Positions 24,958 through 35,368 are shown, numbered from the stretch's first letter. The stretch is 41,949 bases of DNA from Candidatus Binatia bacterium (GCA_036504975.1 DASXUF010000141.1:1-41949); one strand, 5' to 3'. Program-made: numbers and translations. Notes: generated from the letters alone by a model not told the origin.

Positions 24958-26166
24958 CTACGTAATGCTCCGGGATGGGAAAGGCCCGCTGACTTCACCA
25001 TACCGGGTGGCGGGCTTGCGATCAACCAGCCGCGCCGCCCGTTCGCGCGCCCAGCGATCGACCTCGAGAATCTCGCGGACGTCGTCGGGATGGACGGTCG
25101 AGTGCGCCGCCATCGTCTTGGCGATGATCCGATGGATCTCGCGGAAGCCGATGCGCTTTCCCAGAAAAGCCGCGACGGCCACTTCATTGGCGGCGTTGAG
25201 CACGGCGGGCATCGTGCCGCCCGCGGCGAGCGCCTCGTAAGCCAGTTGGAGCGCCGGGAATCTTTTTTTCTCGACCGGGAGAAACGTCAGCGCGCCGAGC
25301 TCGGTCAGGTCCAGCGCCCGCCAGCTCGCCTTCAGGCGCAGCGGATAGGAAAGCGCGTAGGCGATCGGGATGCGCATGTCGGGAATCCCCAGTTGCGCGA
25401 TGATCGAGCCGTCCTGATAGCGGACCATGGAGTGGACGACGCTCTCTGGATGGATGACCACGTCCACGCGCGGCGGCTGCATGTCGAAGAGCCAACGCGC
25501 CTCGACGACTTCCAGCCCTTTATTCATCATGGTCGCCGAATCGACGGTGATCTTGGGCCCCATCTTCCAGTTTGGATGCTTGAGCGCCTGCTCCACCGTC
25601 ACGCGGTCGAGACTTTTCAGCGAGGAGCGGAGAAAAGGCCCGCCGGACGCGGTCAGGATGATCTGGTCCACATCCTCCCGGCGGTTTCCCTGGAGACATT
25701 GAAAAATCGCGTTGTGCTCGCTGTCCACGGGAAGAAGCCGGACGCCGCGCTGCTTCGCTTCGCGGACGAAGATCTCGCCCGCCATCACGAGCGCTTCCTT
25801 GTTCGCCAGCGCCACCTCTTTTCCCGCCCGCACCGCCGCCAGGGTCGGCACCAGGCCCGCGCCGCCGACGATCGCGGCGACCACGACGTCCGCTCTATCC
25901 GCGGCGGCCAGCGCGGCCGCGCCGCTCTCGCCCCAGAGGATTTCGGTCTTCGAGCGCCCGATCATCCTCCTCAGCTCGTCGACTCCTTCCTCCTCGCGGA
26001 CGCTGACCGACTCGGGCGAGAATTCCTTGATTTGCGCGGCGAGGAGCTTGAGATTGCGCCCGGCCACGAGCGCGCGGACGCTAAATTTTTCCGGAAAACT
26101 CCGCACCAGATCGAGCGTGCTCACGCCGACCGAGCCGGTCGAGCCCAAGATGACGATCGACTTCAT
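24958..26166 (-). CDS. dxr: 1-deoxy-D-xylulose 5-phosphate reductoisomerase
   Basis: A 402-residue NADPH enzyme making 2-C-methyl-D-erythritol 4-phosphate in the MEP isoprenoid pathway. Motifs in order: ILGSTGSVGVSTLDLV (cofactor), LANKEALVMAG, VDSEHNAIFQC (metal and substrate), HPNWKMGPKITVDSATMMNK and KGLEVVEARWLF. Length is normal. The stop of cdsA overlaps its start by 4 bp, so the genes are coupled. It provides isopentenyl precursors for the lipid carrier made by UppS in the same operon. Confidence 0.97.
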   Translation of the reverse strand: MKSIVILGSTGSVGVSTLDLVRSFPEKFSVRALVAGRNLKLLAAQIKEFSPESVSVREEEGVDELRRMIGRSKTEILWGESGAAALAAADRADVVVAAIVGGAGLVPTLAAVRAGKEVALANKEALVMAGEIFVREAKQRGVRLLPVDSEHNAIFQCLQGNRREDVDQIILTASGGPFLRSSLKSLDRVTVEQALKHPNWKMGPKITVDSATMMNKGLEVVEARWLFDMQPPRVDVVIHPESVVHSMVRYQDGSIIAQLGIPDMRIPIAYALSYPLRLKASWRALDLTELGALTFLPVEKKRFPALQLAYEALAAGGTMPAVLNAANEVAVAAFLGKRIGFREIHRIIAKTMAAHSTVHPDDVREILEVDRWARERAARLVDRKPATRYGEVSGPFPSRSIT

Positions 26167-26956
26167 GGATGAAAAACCCTCACGTAGTAGGCGGCGAACA
26201 CCAGAGGGAATATAAGACTATCCATGCGGTCGAGCAACCCTCCGTGCCCGGGAATAAGCGCGCTCGAGTCTTTGACGCCGAAGACGCGCTTGATCCACGA
26301 CTCGAACAGGTCGCCGATCTGCCCCAAGAAGCTCAAGACAATAGAAATTCCCAACAGCTCCGGCCACGGCTGCAACGGCAGGAGGAAGGGGCCGGTAAAC
26401 ACGCCGACGATGAGGCTCGCGGCGGTCGAGCCGATCGCGCCTTCGACGGTCTTTCCCGGGCTCACCTCCGGATAGAGTTTTCTTCTTCCCATTGTAGTGC
26501 CGACAAGGTAAGCCGCCGTGTCCCCGGCCATGACCGCGAGCAGGACGAAAAAAATCCATTGCGGCCCGTCCGGCAGCCGGTAAAGAAGCGCCGCGTGCGG
26601 AACCAAGTAGCCGATATAAACGGTTCCGAGGATCGTCCAGCAGAGGCGGTTGAATCTCTCCTCCAGCCTGCCGCCGAAAAATAGATGACTGCAGAAAAGC
26701 AGTACGGTCACACCCGCGAGCCCGGCGGAAGGCCACCCGGAGAGAACGCCGACGCCGACCAAGAAGCCCGCGAGAATTCCGCCGGCCTGTTCGCGCGGCC
26801 GGGCGGGAAACGCGATCCGGTAATATTCCCAAAGACAGACGAGAGTAACGAGAAAAACGAGCGCCGAGAAAATCCGCAAGCCGCCCCGGCCGACGAGCCA
26901 CACGAGCGCCGGAATACCGAGCAAGGCGGTGACGATTCTAGGAACGAGCTTCGATC

Positions 26957-26960
<4 letters not shown>
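26163..26960 (-). CDS. cdsA: Phosphatidate cytidylyltransferase
   Basis: A 265-residue multi-pass membrane enzyme that makes CDP-diacylglycerol from phosphatidate and CTP. The signature is near the C-terminus: KVFGVKD-like region (RVFGVKDSSALIPGHGGLLD, then RMDSLIF), preceded by GKTVEGAIGSTAAS. Several transmembrane segments occupy the first two thirds. It overlaps both neighbours by 4 bp, uppS upstream and dxr downstream. Confidence 0.96.
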
Positions 26961-27724
<764 letters not shown>

Positions 27725-27730
27725 GCGGGC

Positions 27731-27823
27731 TCGTGATCGTGACTCTCGTCGCGATCGTGGCGAGCTTGACCTTCGACTTGCCCAGAACCCTGAGTTTCAT
27801 CGAAGGGTCGACCACGATCACGA
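27731..27823. repeat. Nested palindrome (CCCTTCGA type) between frr and uppS
   Basis: TCGTGATCGTG (27731-27741) and CACGATCACGA (27813-27823) are perfect 11-bp reverse complements. Inside, GACCTTCGA and TCGAAGGGTC form a second stem with one bulge, around CCCTGAGTTTCATCG. The core resembles the CCCTTCGA-CTCAGG dispersed element also seen at 35.5 kb. It fills most of the 127-bp gap within an otherwise tight operon, 7 bp upstream of the uppS GTG. Confidence 0.7.
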
Positions 27824-27851
27824 CGCAAGGGCGGCGGGGTTGTGGGAAGTC

Positions 27852-28409
27852 TTAGACCTCCATGATCTCTTCTTCTTTGGTCTTCAGAACTTTGTCCACT
27901 TTTTCAATGAATTCCTTGCTGATCTTCTCGACCCGCTCCTGGCCGTGCTTGAGATCGTCCGCGGTGATCTCCTTCTTTTTTTCCGTTTCTTTCAGTTTCT
28001 CGATGGCCAGCCGCCGGTGATTGCGCACCGAGACGCGAAATTCCTCGGCGATTTTTTTGACGTGCTTGACGAGATCGTGGCGCCGCTCCTCGGTCAGCGC
28101 GGGGATGGGAATGCGGATCACCTTGCCGTCGTTGCTCGGCGTCAGGCCCAGATCGGATTTCATGATCGCTTTTTCGATATTCGCCATGGCCGAGGGGTCG
28201 TACGGCTGAATCACCAGCAGGCGCGGCTCCGGGGCGCTCAAGGTCGCCAACTGATTGAGCGGCGTCGGCGCACCGTAGTAGTCGACGGTGATGCCTTCGA
28301 GCAGAGCGGTGGAGGCCCGGCCCGTGCGCACCTTGGAGAGCTCCTTGCGGAACGCGACGACGCACTTCTCCATCTCTTTCTGCAGCTCGGAAAAAAAAGA
28401 CTCGTTCAT
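27852..28409 (-). CDS. frr: Ribosome recycling factor
   Basis: A 185-residue protein, the usual RRF length, which splits post-termination ribosomes with [21 protein letters not shown] and [17 protein letters not shown] are family signatures, and the C-terminal helix has [19 protein letters not shown]. The frame extends 14 codons further upstream, but ATG 28409 gives the conserved start ([14 protein letters not shown]) and overlaps the pyrH stop by 4 bp, the coupling seen elsewhere in this operon. Confidence 0.97.
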   Translation of the reverse strand: MNESFFSELQKEMEKCVVAFRKELSKVRTGRASTALLEGITVDYYGAPTPLNQLATLSAPEPRLLVIQPYDPSAMANIEKAIMKSDLGLTPSNDGKVIRIPIPALTEERRHDLVKHVKKIAEEFRVSVRNHRRLAIEKLKETEKKKEITADDLKHGQERVEKISKEFIEKVDKVLKTKEEEIMEV

Positions 28410-29152
28410 GACTTCTCCGCGCAGACGAGCGTGCCGATCTCCTCGCCGCAAACCACGCGCTTGATGTTGCCCTTCTCCATGAGATTGAAGACGACGATGG
28501 GAAGATGGTTGTCCATGCAGAGCGAGATGGCCGTGGAATCCATGACCTTCAGCTCTTTGTTGAGCACCTCGATGTAGGAGAGCCGGCCGTACATCTTGGC
28601 GCCCTCGTGCTTCTTGGGATCGGCGTCGTAGACGCCGGGGACTTTCGTGGCCTTGAGGATCACCTCCGCGCCGATCTCCATCGCGCGGAGACTCGCCGTC
28701 GTGTCGGTGGTGAAATAAGGATTGCCGGTGCCGCCGGCGAAGATCACCACGCGCCCTTTTTCCAGATGGCGCGTCGCGCGGCGGCGGATGTAGGGCTCGG
28801 CCACCTGGCGCATCTCGATCGCCGACATGACGCGGGTCGAGACGCCGAGCTTTTCCAGCGCGTCTTGCAGCGCCAGGCTGTTGATCACGGTCGCCAGCAT
28901 CCCCATGTAGTCGGCCGTGGCGCGCTCCATGCCGCCTTCGCTCAACTGCGCGCCGCGAAAGATGTTGCCGCCGCCGATGACCAGCGCCATCTCGCAGCCG
29001 AGCGCCTTGACCTCCTTGATTTCTTCCGCGAACGACCGGACGGTATTACTGTCGATGCCGTATTTTTCCTCGCCGCCGAAAATTTCGCCGGTGACCTTCA
29101 GGATCACCCGCTTGTACTTGAGCACGTTGTCTTTTCGCGCCGGCTTGGCCAT
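28406..29152 (-). CDS. pyrH: UMP kinase
   Basis: A 248-residue amino-acid-kinase-fold enzyme phosphorylating UMP to UDP for pyrimidine nucleotide synthesis. The nucleotide-binding start [15 protein letters not shown] has Val-Thr where many relatives read [36 protein letters not shown] and [20 protein letters not shown] are diagnostic. The sequence [20 protein letters not shown] ends the fold. It is 3 bp after tsf and overlaps frr by 4 bp. Confidence 0.97.
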   Translation of the reverse strand: MAKPARKDNVLKYKRVILKVTGEIFGGEEKYGIDSNTVRSFAEEIKEVKALGCEMALVIGGGNIFRGAQLSEGGMERATADYMGMLATVINSLALQDALEKLGVSTRVMSAIEMRQVAEPYIRRRATRHLEKGRVVIFAGGTGNPYFTTDTTASLRAMEIGAEVILKATKVPGVYDADPKKHEGAKMYGRLSYIEVLNKELKVMDSTAISLCMDNHLPIVVFNLMEKGNIKRVVCGEEIGTLVCAEKS

Positions 29153-29155
29153 GAG

Positions 29156-29758
29156 CTACGCGACGCTTTCGCCCACCTGATAGCGCATGAAGCGCCTCAC
29201 CTGGATGTTCTCTCCCATGCGCGCCACCGCGTCTTGCAGCAGGTCGCCGACCTTGCGGTCGGGGTCCTTGATGAACGCCTGCTCCAAAAGGCAGACCTCG
29301 GAATAAAAGCGGTCCATCTTTCCTTCGACGATCTTCTCCACGATCTTTTCCGGCTTGCCGGAGTCGAGCGCCTGGCGCCGATGGATCTCGCGCTCGCGCT
29401 CCAATTCCTCCGCCGAAACCTCCTCGCGCTTGACGTAACGCGGGCTCGCCGCCGCCACCTGCATGGCGATATCCTTGAGCAGCGCCTGAAACTCCGGCGT
29501 GCGGGCGACGAAATCGGTCTCGCAGTTGAGCTCGACCATCACGCCGATCTTTCCTCCCGCATGGATGTAGGCCCCGACCAACCCTTCGGATGCCACACGG
29601 CTCATTTTTTTGGCCGCCGACGCGAGACCCTTGCGGCGCAGATAATCGACCGCCTTTTCCAGGTCGCCGGCGCAGTCGGCCAGCGCCTTTTTGCAGTCCA
29701 TCATGCCGGCACCGGTCTTCTCGCGCAGCTCTTTAACCGTATTCGCGCTCACCTCCAT
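29156..29758 (-). CDS. tsf: Elongation factor Ts, short form
   Basis: A 200-residue EF-Ts that recycles EF-Tu-GDP. The N-terminal UBA-like part ([20 protein letters not shown]) and the core [18 protein letters not shown] contain the Tu-contacting TDFV motif. The protein is shorter than the ~280-residue E. coli type and lacks most of the second core repeat, as in Thermus-like short EF-Ts. The sequence between is continuous, so it is not a truncation by frameshift. It starts 4 bp after rpsB. Confidence 0.96.
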   Translation of the reverse strand: MEVSANTVKELREKTGAGMMDCKKALADCAGDLEKAVDYLRRKGLASAAKKMSRVASEGLVGAYIHAGGKIGVMVELNCETDFVARTPEFQALLKDIAMQVAAASPRYVKREEVSAEELEREREIHRRQALDSGKPEKIVEKIVEGKMDRFYSEVCLLEQAFIKDPDRKVGDLLQDAVARMGENIQVRRFMRYQVGESVA

Positions 29759-29762
29759 GAAA

Positions 29763-30551
29763 TCATGCTCCCCCGGCCGCGGTGTTTTCCTGGACTTCGC
29801 CGTCGCCGGCAGCCGCGGCTTCAGGCGCCGGCTGGTCGCCCGCCGGCCGCGTGAGCGCCTGCTCGTGGAGCCCCTTGCCTTCGAGAACCGCGTCGGCGAT
29901 CGCGGCGCAAAAGAGCCGGATGGCCCGGATCGCGTCGTCGTTGCCCGGAACTTTATAATCGACCATGTCGGGATCGCAGTTGGTATCGACCACCGCCACG
30001 ACGGGAATTCCGAGCTTCCGCGCCTCGCGCACGGCGATCTCCTCCTGCTTGGGATCGATGACGAAGATGGCGTCGGGAAGTTTTTTCATCCCCTTGATGC
30101 CGCCGAGCGACTGCTCGAGCTTCTCTCTCTCCCGCCTGAGGCCGAGCCATTCTTTCTTGGTGAAGGCGTCGGCCATCTTGGGATCGTTTTCCATCTCTTC
30201 GAGCTTGCGCAGCCGCTCGATGCTCTGGCGAATGGTCGAGAAGTTGGTGAGCGTGCCGCCGAGCCAGCGGTTGTGGACGTGGAACATGCCGCACCGCTCC
30301 GCCTCTTCTTTGATCGAGTCCTGGGCTTGTTTTTTCGTGCCGACGAAAAGAATGTGGCCGCCGGATGTCGCGACGTCGCGCACGAACGCCGCCACGCCTT
30401 TGAACATCGTGACCGTCTGCTGCAAGTCGATAATGTGGATGCCGTTGCGCGCGCCGAAAATGTACGTCTTCATCTTGGGGTTCCACCGGCTCGTCTGGTG
30501 GCCAAAGTGGACTCCCGCCTCTAAAAGCTGCTTCATGGAAATTTCGGTCAT
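29763..30551 (-). CDS. rpsB: 30S ribosomal protein S2
   Basis: A 262-residue S2. The start [21 protein letters not shown] and the blocks NKPKM-like [38 protein letters not shown] and [13 protein letters not shown] are canonical. The last ~30 residues ([20 protein letters not shown]) are an acidic, Ala-rich tail beyond the core. It is the first gene of the rpsB-tsf operon, with its own promoter just after rho. Confidence 0.98.
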   Translation of the reverse strand: MTEISMKQLLEAGVHFGHQTSRWNPKMKTYIFGARNGIHIIDLQQTVTMFKGVAAFVRDVATSGGHILFVGTKKQAQDSIKEEAERCGMFHVHNRWLGGTLTNFSTIRQSIERLRKLEEMENDPKMADAFTKKEWLGLRREREKLEQSLGGIKGMKKLPDAIFVIDPKQEEIAVREARKLGIPVVAVVDTNCDPDMVDYKVPGNDDAIRAIRLFCAAIADAVLEGKGLHEQALTRPAGDQPAPEAAAAGDGEVQENTAAGGA

Positions 30552-30726
30552 AGCACCATCCTTTGGTTGTCTCCTCCCCTCTCGTCATCTCCGCGCCCGA
30601 CCGTAAGGCACCCGGGCGTAGATCGGAAAGGGTGTGAAATGTTGGGAAAAATCTTTGTTGCCAATTCCCGGACGGCCCGCAGGACCGTTCGGACGCAAGT
30701 CTACCGTAAGACTGCGTAACTCTCGG
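30552..30726 (-). other. rpsB 5' leader, possibly structured
   Basis: The leader of about 165 nt contains two small hairpins: 30699-30712 (4-bp stem, 6-base loop) and 30672-30688 (6 pairs with one bulge, 4-base loop). GGGGAGGAG lies about 20 bp upstream of the ATG. S2 leaders in other bacteria are autoregulated by S2; whether this one is cannot be told from the sequence. Confidence 0.3.
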
Positions 30727-30755
30727 TTTTTAACAGGAATCCCGGGACTGTGCAA
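30727..30755 (-). promoter_or_regulatory. Sigma70 promoter of the rpsB operon
   Basis: Read leftward, TTGCAC (30755-30750) and TAAAAA (30732-30727) are 17 bases apart, starting 12 bp after the rho stop codon. Position and spacing fit a start of rpsB transcription about 170 nt upstream of its ATG. Confidence 0.6.
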
Positions 30756-30767
30756 GCAGCCGGAGGG

Positions 30768-32075
30768 TTACGTGTTCATCGAATCGAGGAACTCTTTATT
30801 GTTCTTGGTGCCGCGAATTTTGTCCAGGAGAAATTCCATGGACTCGACCGCGTTCAACTGCGAAAGCACTTTGCGGAGAATCCAGATCCGGTTGAGATCT
30901 TCTTTCGGGATCAAAAGCTCCTCTTTCCGCGTGCCCGACTTGTTGATGTCGATCGCCGGGAAGACCCGCTTGTCCATCAGGCGCCGGTCGAGGTGGATTT
31001 CCATGTTGCCGGTTCCCTTGAACTCTTCGAAGATGACCTCGTCCATGCGGCTGCCGGTGTCGATCAGCGCCGTCGCGATGATCGTGAGACTGCCGCCGTC
31101 TTCGATGTTGCGCGCGGCGCCGAAAAATTTCTTCGGCTTGTGGAGCGCGTTGGAATCGACGCCGCCGGAGAGAATCTTGCCGCTCGGCGGCACCACGGTG
31201 TTGTAGGCGCGCGCCAGCCGCGTGATGCTGTCGAGCAGGATGACGACGTCCTTGCCGTGCTCCACCAGCCGCTTGGCCTTCTCGATCACCATCTCGGCGA
31301 CTTGAACGTGGCGCGTCGCCGGCTCGTCGAACGTGGAGCTCACGACCTCGCCGTCGACCGAGCGCTGCATGTCGGTGACTTCCTCGGGCCTTTCGTCGAT
31401 CAGCAGGACGATGAGGACGATCTCCTTGTTGTTTTGCGAGATGGCTTTGGCGATGTGCTGCAGCATCATCGTCTTTCCGGTGCGCGGTGCGGCGACGATC
31501 AGCCCCCTTTGTCCTTTGCCGATCGGCGTCATCAGATCGACGATGCGCGTCGTATAGTCGTCGTGAGCGTATTCGAGCTTCAGCCGCTCGTTGGGATAGA
31601 GCGGGGTCAGGTTATCGAAGAGGATTTTGTCTCTGGCTTTTTCGGGGTCCTCATAGTTGATCGCTTCGACTTTGAGCAAGGCGAAATAGCGCTCGCCCTC
31701 TTTCGGCGGCCGGATCTGGCCGGAGATGACGTCGCCGGTGCGGAGGTTGAAGCGGCGAATCTGGCTGGGAGAGACGTAGATATCGTCGGGGCCGGGCAGA
31801 TAATTGTAGTCCGGCGCTCTCAAGAAGCCGAAGCCGTCGGGCAGCGTCTCCAACACGCCTTCGCCGTAGATGAAGCCGTTCTGCTCGGTCTGCGCCTGTA
31901 AGATGGCGAAGATCAGCTCCTGCTTCCGCATGTTGGCGGCGCCTTCGATGTTGAAGTTCTTGCCGATCAACGCTAGATCGCCGATTTTCTTTTCTTTTAG
32001 AGCCTTCAGATTGAGCTTGCCGTCTTCAACGGCCTCGGGCTCGGATCGCTCGGCTCGGGGACTCCCACGGACCAT
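30768..32075 (-). CDS. rho: Transcription termination factor Rho
   Basis: A 435-residue hexameric RNA helicase. An N-terminal helical domain starts [19 protein letters not shown] and is followed by the RNA-binding cold-shock part ([20 protein letters not shown]). The Walker A is [14 protein letters not shown]. The Walker B region is [17 protein letters not shown], followed by the Q/R-loop area with [20 protein letters not shown]. The start at ATG 32075 has AAAGGAGAG upstream. It is a single transcript with a ~300-nt leader and strong promoter. No insertion or prion-like domain, as seen in some phyla, is present. Confidence 0.98.
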   Translation of the reverse strand: MVRGSPRAERSEPEAVEDGKLNLKALKEKKIGDLALIGKNFNIEGAANMRKQELIFAILQAQTEQNGFIYGEGVLETLPDGFGFLRAPDYNYLPGPDDIYVSPSQIRRFNLRTGDVISGQIRPPKEGERYFALLKVEAINYEDPEKARDKILFDNLTPLYPNERLKLEYAHDDYTTRIVDLMTPIGKGQRGLIVAAPRTGKTMMLQHIAKAISQNNKEIVLIVLLIDERPEEVTDMQRSVDGEVVSSTFDEPATRHVQVAEMVIEKAKRLVEHGKDVVILLDSITRLARAYNTVVPPSGKILSGGVDSNALHKPKKFFGAARNIEDGGSLTIIATALIDTGSRMDEVIFEEFKGTGNMEIHLDRRLMDKRVFPAIDINKSGTRKEELLIPKEDLNRIWILRKVLSQLNAVESMEFLLDKIRGTKNNKEFLDSMNT

Positions 32076-32388
32076 AGATATGCCTCTCCTTTCACTCCAT
32101 CGTGAATGACTCGCCGCTGCTGATTGCGATTGCTGAGCTCAAATTCTGGGATCTAATTTCAAGCTGAACGAATCGCCACGGCCTGCTTCAAAGCGCCACG
32201 GCTCAGACCGGCATGCTATGCCACCCTTCGGTTTCGACAACGCGCAGTCATCGGACGAAACCGGAGTGTGGCACAAACGTGAATATTTCGTTCGGGATCC
32301 AAGTCAAGCTTTGGGTCGGGATTCGATTACCTTAAATGGGGGATTGATTCAAAGAGTAACGTCAAGCCGGATCATCAAGTCTGTACTC
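32076..32388 (-). promoter_or_regulatory. Long rho leader with an 18-bp-stem hairpin
   Basis: The leader of about 300 nt contains arms 32219-32236 and 32256-32273, reverse complements at 16 of 18 positions around a 19-base loop. Two copies of GCCGTGGCG (as transcribed) lie just downstream of the hairpin, about 25 nt apart. No ORF of note is present. E. coli rho is autoregulated by Rho-dependent attenuation in its leader; a similar role is inferred here from length and structure only. Confidence 0.5.
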
Positions 32389-32417
32389 ATAATAAAAAAA
32401 CCTTGGCTGCTTGTCAA
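32389..32417 (-). promoter_or_regulatory. Strong sigma70 promoter of rho
   Basis: Read leftward, a perfect TTGACA (32417-32412) and TATTAT (32394-32389) are separated by exactly 17 bases, with a T-rich stretch before the -10. It starts 24 bp after the rluD stop. Confidence 0.75.
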
Positions 32418-32440
32418 CCCCTCGCGTCAAACCTTTTATT

Positions 32441-33445
32441 TTATGTTCCCGCCATCGACGCCTCTTTAAGCCGGCGTACAAGACCGCCCATGTCCGCCGG
32501 CAGCGGCGCGCAAAAGCTCATCAACGCGCCATTCCTAGGATGAGAGAACTCAAGCCGCTCAGCGTGCAGCGCCTGGCGTGGAAAATCGCGCAGCGCCGGA
32601 TCATTTTCAATTTTTCCAGGCCGCGGGCCGTAAACTAGGTCGCCCACCACCGGATGGCCTTCATCCGCGAGATGGACGCGCAGCTGATGGGTTCGCCCGC
32701 TGCGGGGCTTCAAACGCAGCAGCGTCACGGCGGAGAAGCGGCCCCCGGACGATCGCACCGGGAAAAACTCTTCTACGCGCCATTCCGTCAGCGCTGCTCT
32801 CGCGCGGGAGCCCGCGCGAACGCTCGACATGCGCTTGCGATCGCTCCGATGCCGGCCGATGGAGCGATCGATCGCGCCCTTGGCTTTGGCCATACGGCCC
32901 CATACCAGGGCGAGATATTCCTTGCCGACGCGCCGGTCCTTGAACTGCGCCGCCAAGTCTCGAAAAGCTTTGCCATTTTTAGCCACGACCATGACGCCTG
33001 AGGTGTCCTTATCCAGACGATGGACGATTCCCGGACGGCGCTCCCCGCCGATGCCCGGCAGGTTCGGACAGTGATGGAGGAGGGCGTTGACCAACGTTCC
33101 GCTTTTCCACCCCGCGGCGGGGTGAACCACCATGCCCGGCGCCTTGTTGAGCACGATGCAATCCGCGTCCTCATAAAGAATCTCAAGCGGCAGCGGCTCA
33201 GGCGCAGGCGCGGCGTCTTTCGGCGGAAGCGGCTGAACCTCGATCCGATCGCCGAGCTTGAGACGAGAGCCCGGCTTCGCCTTGCGCCCATTCAGCGTGA
33301 CCCCTCCGTCGGCGATCATCTTTTGAATCGCCGAGCGGCTCCATCCGTCCGCGGAAAAAGCGCGCGCCAGGAAAAGATCGAGACGCATCCCCGCATGCGC
33401 CGCGTCGATAACGGTCTCGCGCCTCGACATGTCTTGATCTCGCAT
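32441..33445 (-). CDS. rluD: RluD-type 23S rRNA pseudouridine synthase
   Basis: A 334-residue RluA/RluD-family enzyme. An N-terminal S4 RNA-binding domain (MRLDLFLARAFSADGWSRSA, then GVTLNGRKAKPGSRLKLGD) precedes the catalytic domain. The catalytic Asp lies in GIVHRLDKDTSGVMVVAKN. LKPRSGRTHQLRVHLADEGH and PVVGDLVYG follow, as usual. RluD modifies helix 69 of 23S rRNA; RluC-like sites are an alternative. The first Met may be replaced by one 5 codons later. It follows ribF by 12 bp. Confidence 0.9.
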   Translation of the reverse strand: MRDQDMSRRETVIDAAHAGMRLDLFLARAFSADGWSRSAIQKMIADGGVTLNGRKAKPGSRLKLGDRIEVQPLPPKDAAPAPEPLPLEILYEDADCIVLNKAPGMVVHPAAGWKSGTLVNALLHHCPNLPGIGGERRPGIVHRLDKDTSGVMVVAKNGKAFRDLAAQFKDRRVGKEYLALVWGRMAKAKGAIDRSIGRHRSDRKRMSSVRAGSRARAALTEWRVEEFFPVRSSGGRFSAVTLLRLKPRSGRTHQLRVHLADEGHPVVGDLVYGPRPGKIENDPALRDFPRQALHAERLEFSHPRNGALMSFCAPLPADMGGLVRRLKEASMAGT

Positions 33446-33457
33446 TGCGGAATGGGG

Positions 33458-34414
33458 TCATGATCCGGACGGAACGGCGCCCTTTAGATCAATGCCGCGC
33501 AATATTTCCTGAGCGCTCGACACGTCCCGCTTGATCTGCTCGACCAAAAGCTCCACGGAGGAAAACTTTTTCTCTTCCCGGATTCTGGCGACGAAAAAAA
33601 GCTTGACCGCTTGATCGTAGAGATCGCCGTCGAAGTCGAAGATGTAGCTTTCGACCGTGCGCGGCCCCGCGCCAAAAGTCGGATTGAGTCCCACGCTGGT
33701 CACCGAAGGCCATCGTTGCTCGCCGATTTGCACGATCGAAGCGTAAATTCCGTCCAGCGGCAGCACTTCGGTGCGCGGAACGACGTTGGCCGTCGGATAG
33801 CCGATCTGACGGCCGCGGCCGTGGCCCCGCGCCACGCGCCCGGAAACAAAATGATAGCGGCCGAGATACCTGCTCGCTTCGCGCACTTCGCCGCTATCGA
33901 TCAATGTCCGGACGCGGCTGCTGCTGACGCGATGGCCGCCAAGCTGAATCGGCTCGATGACGCCGACTTCGAAGCCCATATCCTTCCCCCAATGCGCCAG
34001 ATCTTCCACCCGCCCTTTTCGCCCCTTGCCGAACCTGAGATCTCTCCCGACCCACATCTTGCGGACTCCGATCCGCCGCACCAGATACTCCCGGACAAAC
34101 TCGTCGGCCTCGACGCCGGCGAAAGCCGCGTCGAAAGTCTGGACGATCACGACGTCCACGCCGAAAGATTGGAGCAAGGTCATCTTGTCCTTGTGCGTCA
34201 GGATCAACCGCGGCGCCTTCTCGGGCGCGAGAACCTTCAGCGGATGGGGCTCGAAGGTCAGAACCACGGAGCGCCCGCCCACTTCTTTGGCGTCTTTTAC
34301 CGCGCGGCCGAGCAGCGCCTGATGGCCCAAATGAATTCCGTCGAAATTCCCCATCAACAGAATCGGGTGGGGAATCGCAAGAGCACGGCTCTCGAGGTGA
34401 CGGAGAATCTCCAT
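33458..34414 (-). CDS. ribF: Bifunctional riboflavin kinase / FAD synthetase
   Basis: A 318-residue enzyme making FMN and then FAD. The N-terminal FAD synthetase domain has LMGNFDGIHLGHQALL (HxGH-type nucleotide site) and the S-S-S-R block near HRVSSSRVRTLI. The C-terminal riboflavin kinase domain has GRGRQIGYPTANVVPR and LPLDGIYASIV. The frame starts with a TTG 7 codons upstream, but ATG 34414 (MEILRHLESRAL) gives the usual N-terminus. It leads into rluD. Confidence 0.95.
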   Translation of the reverse strand: MEILRHLESRALAIPHPILLMGNFDGIHLGHQALLGRAVKDAKEVGGRSVVLTFEPHPLKVLAPEKAPRLILTHKDKMTLLQSFGVDVVIVQTFDAAFAGVEADEFVREYLVRRIGVRKMWVGRDLRFGKGRKGRVEDLAHWGKDMGFEVGVIEPIQLGGHRVSSSRVRTLIDSGEVREASRYLGRYHFVSGRVARGHGRGRQIGYPTANVVPRTEVLPLDGIYASIVQIGEQRWPSVTSVGLNPTFGAGPRTVESYIFDFDGDLYDQAVKLFFVARIREEKKFSSVELLVEQIKRDVSSAQEILRGIDLKGAVPSGS

Positions 34415-34525
34415 GGGTCGGGCCAAGCCGATCAACGATCAACGTTGTGCGCGCATCGGCTCCGCAATTTTAAACGACCGAGCAGCGAAATGAAATTGGA
34501 TTCGTGGGGTAAAAAAGGCGACAGA

Positions 34526-35368
34526 CTACGAGCCTAAAGTCTTCAGCCTCTGCTTCGCTCTCCCCGCCTCTTCAGACTGGGGAAAGCGATCGACCAGCTC
34601 CTGTAGGATCAAACGGGCGTCCACCTTGTCGCCCAGCTCGGCGAAGGCGAATCCTTGCTTGAGCAGCGCCGCCGGCACCTTATCGCCCTTGGGGTATCTC
34701 CGCCTGACCGCGTCGAACTCCAGGATCGCTTGGTCGTACTCCTTCAGGCCATAATAGCACTCGCCGAGCCAATACTGCGCGTTGTCCGCGAGGGCGCTGT
34801 TGGGATGCTTCTTGAGAAATTCTCTCAACCGGGGAATCGCGGCTCGATACTCTTTGCGCTCCACGAGCCTCCACGCATCGTCGTAATCTTTTTTGGCGGC
34901 TTCGGACTCGGGGGCGGCTTTATCGCGCGGGTCGGTCACGGCGCCGGGCGGCGCGCTCTCCGCCGTCCTCCCCTGCATGCCTTCCCGGAGCGATCGTATC
35001 TCTTCATCGCGCTGCTTCAGAAGAGCGGCCTGCGCTTTGAGCTCTTCGCCGACCTTGCCGACCTTCGCCTCCAGATCCTTGATTCTCTGGTCCCCCTCCT
35101 TCGTCGATCGGCCGATCTGCCGGTCGAGCTGGTAGCGAACCTCTTCCATCTTTTCTTTGAGCGCGTTGATCTCCCGGCGCATCTGGTCGACGTTCGCGGA
35201 AGTATCGGCAAGACTTGCGCGAATAGAATCCAAATCGCCGCGGCTGGTCGTCGTCTGACTTCGGAGAGTCCGTTGTTCACGCTCGATGATGTCCACTTGT
35301 TGCGGCGTGACGCAGGCGGGCAGCGCCGCGGCCGCCAGCGCAAAAACAACAATGTAAGGACGGTTCAT
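34526..35368 (-). CDS. cpoB: CpoB/YbgF-like Tol-Pal coordinator, lipoprotein form
   Basis: A 280-residue protein with signal MNRPYIVVFALAAAALPAC; the ALPAC lipobox (C19) suggests a lipoprotein, whereas E. coli CpoB is soluble. A long coiled coil follows (residues about 25-125, charged heptads such as REINALKEKMEEVRYQLD). Three TPR-like repeats end the protein (WRLVERKEYRAAIPRLREFL, then YWLGECYYGLKEYDQAILEF). It is the last gene of the Tol-Pal order, after a 212-bp repeat-filled gap. In E. coli it links Tol action with PBP1B. Confidence 0.9.
   Translation of the reverse strand: MNRPYIVVFALAAAALPACVTPQQVDIIEREQRTLRSQTTTSRGDLDSIRASLADTSANVDQMRREINALKEKMEEVRYQLDRQIGRSTKEGDQRIKDLEAKVGKVGEELKAQAALLKQRDEEIRSLREGMQGRTAESAPPGAVTDPRDKAAPESEAAKKDYDDAWRLVERKEYRAAIPRLREFLKKHPNSALADNAQYWLGECYYGLKEYDQAILEFDAVRRRYPKGDKVPAALLKQGFAFAELGDKVDARLILQELVDRFPQSEEAGRAKQRLKTLGS

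Noticed and set aside
23944-26172. 742-codon open frame on the plus strand across rseP and dxr
   Set aside because: It lies wholly antisense to two unmistakable genes. Its translation is Arg/Asp/His-rich without domains, as expected opposite GC-rich codons.
28505-29854. 449-codon plus-strand frame opposite pyrH and tsf
   Set aside because: Crosses two core genes in antisense; low-complexity composition.
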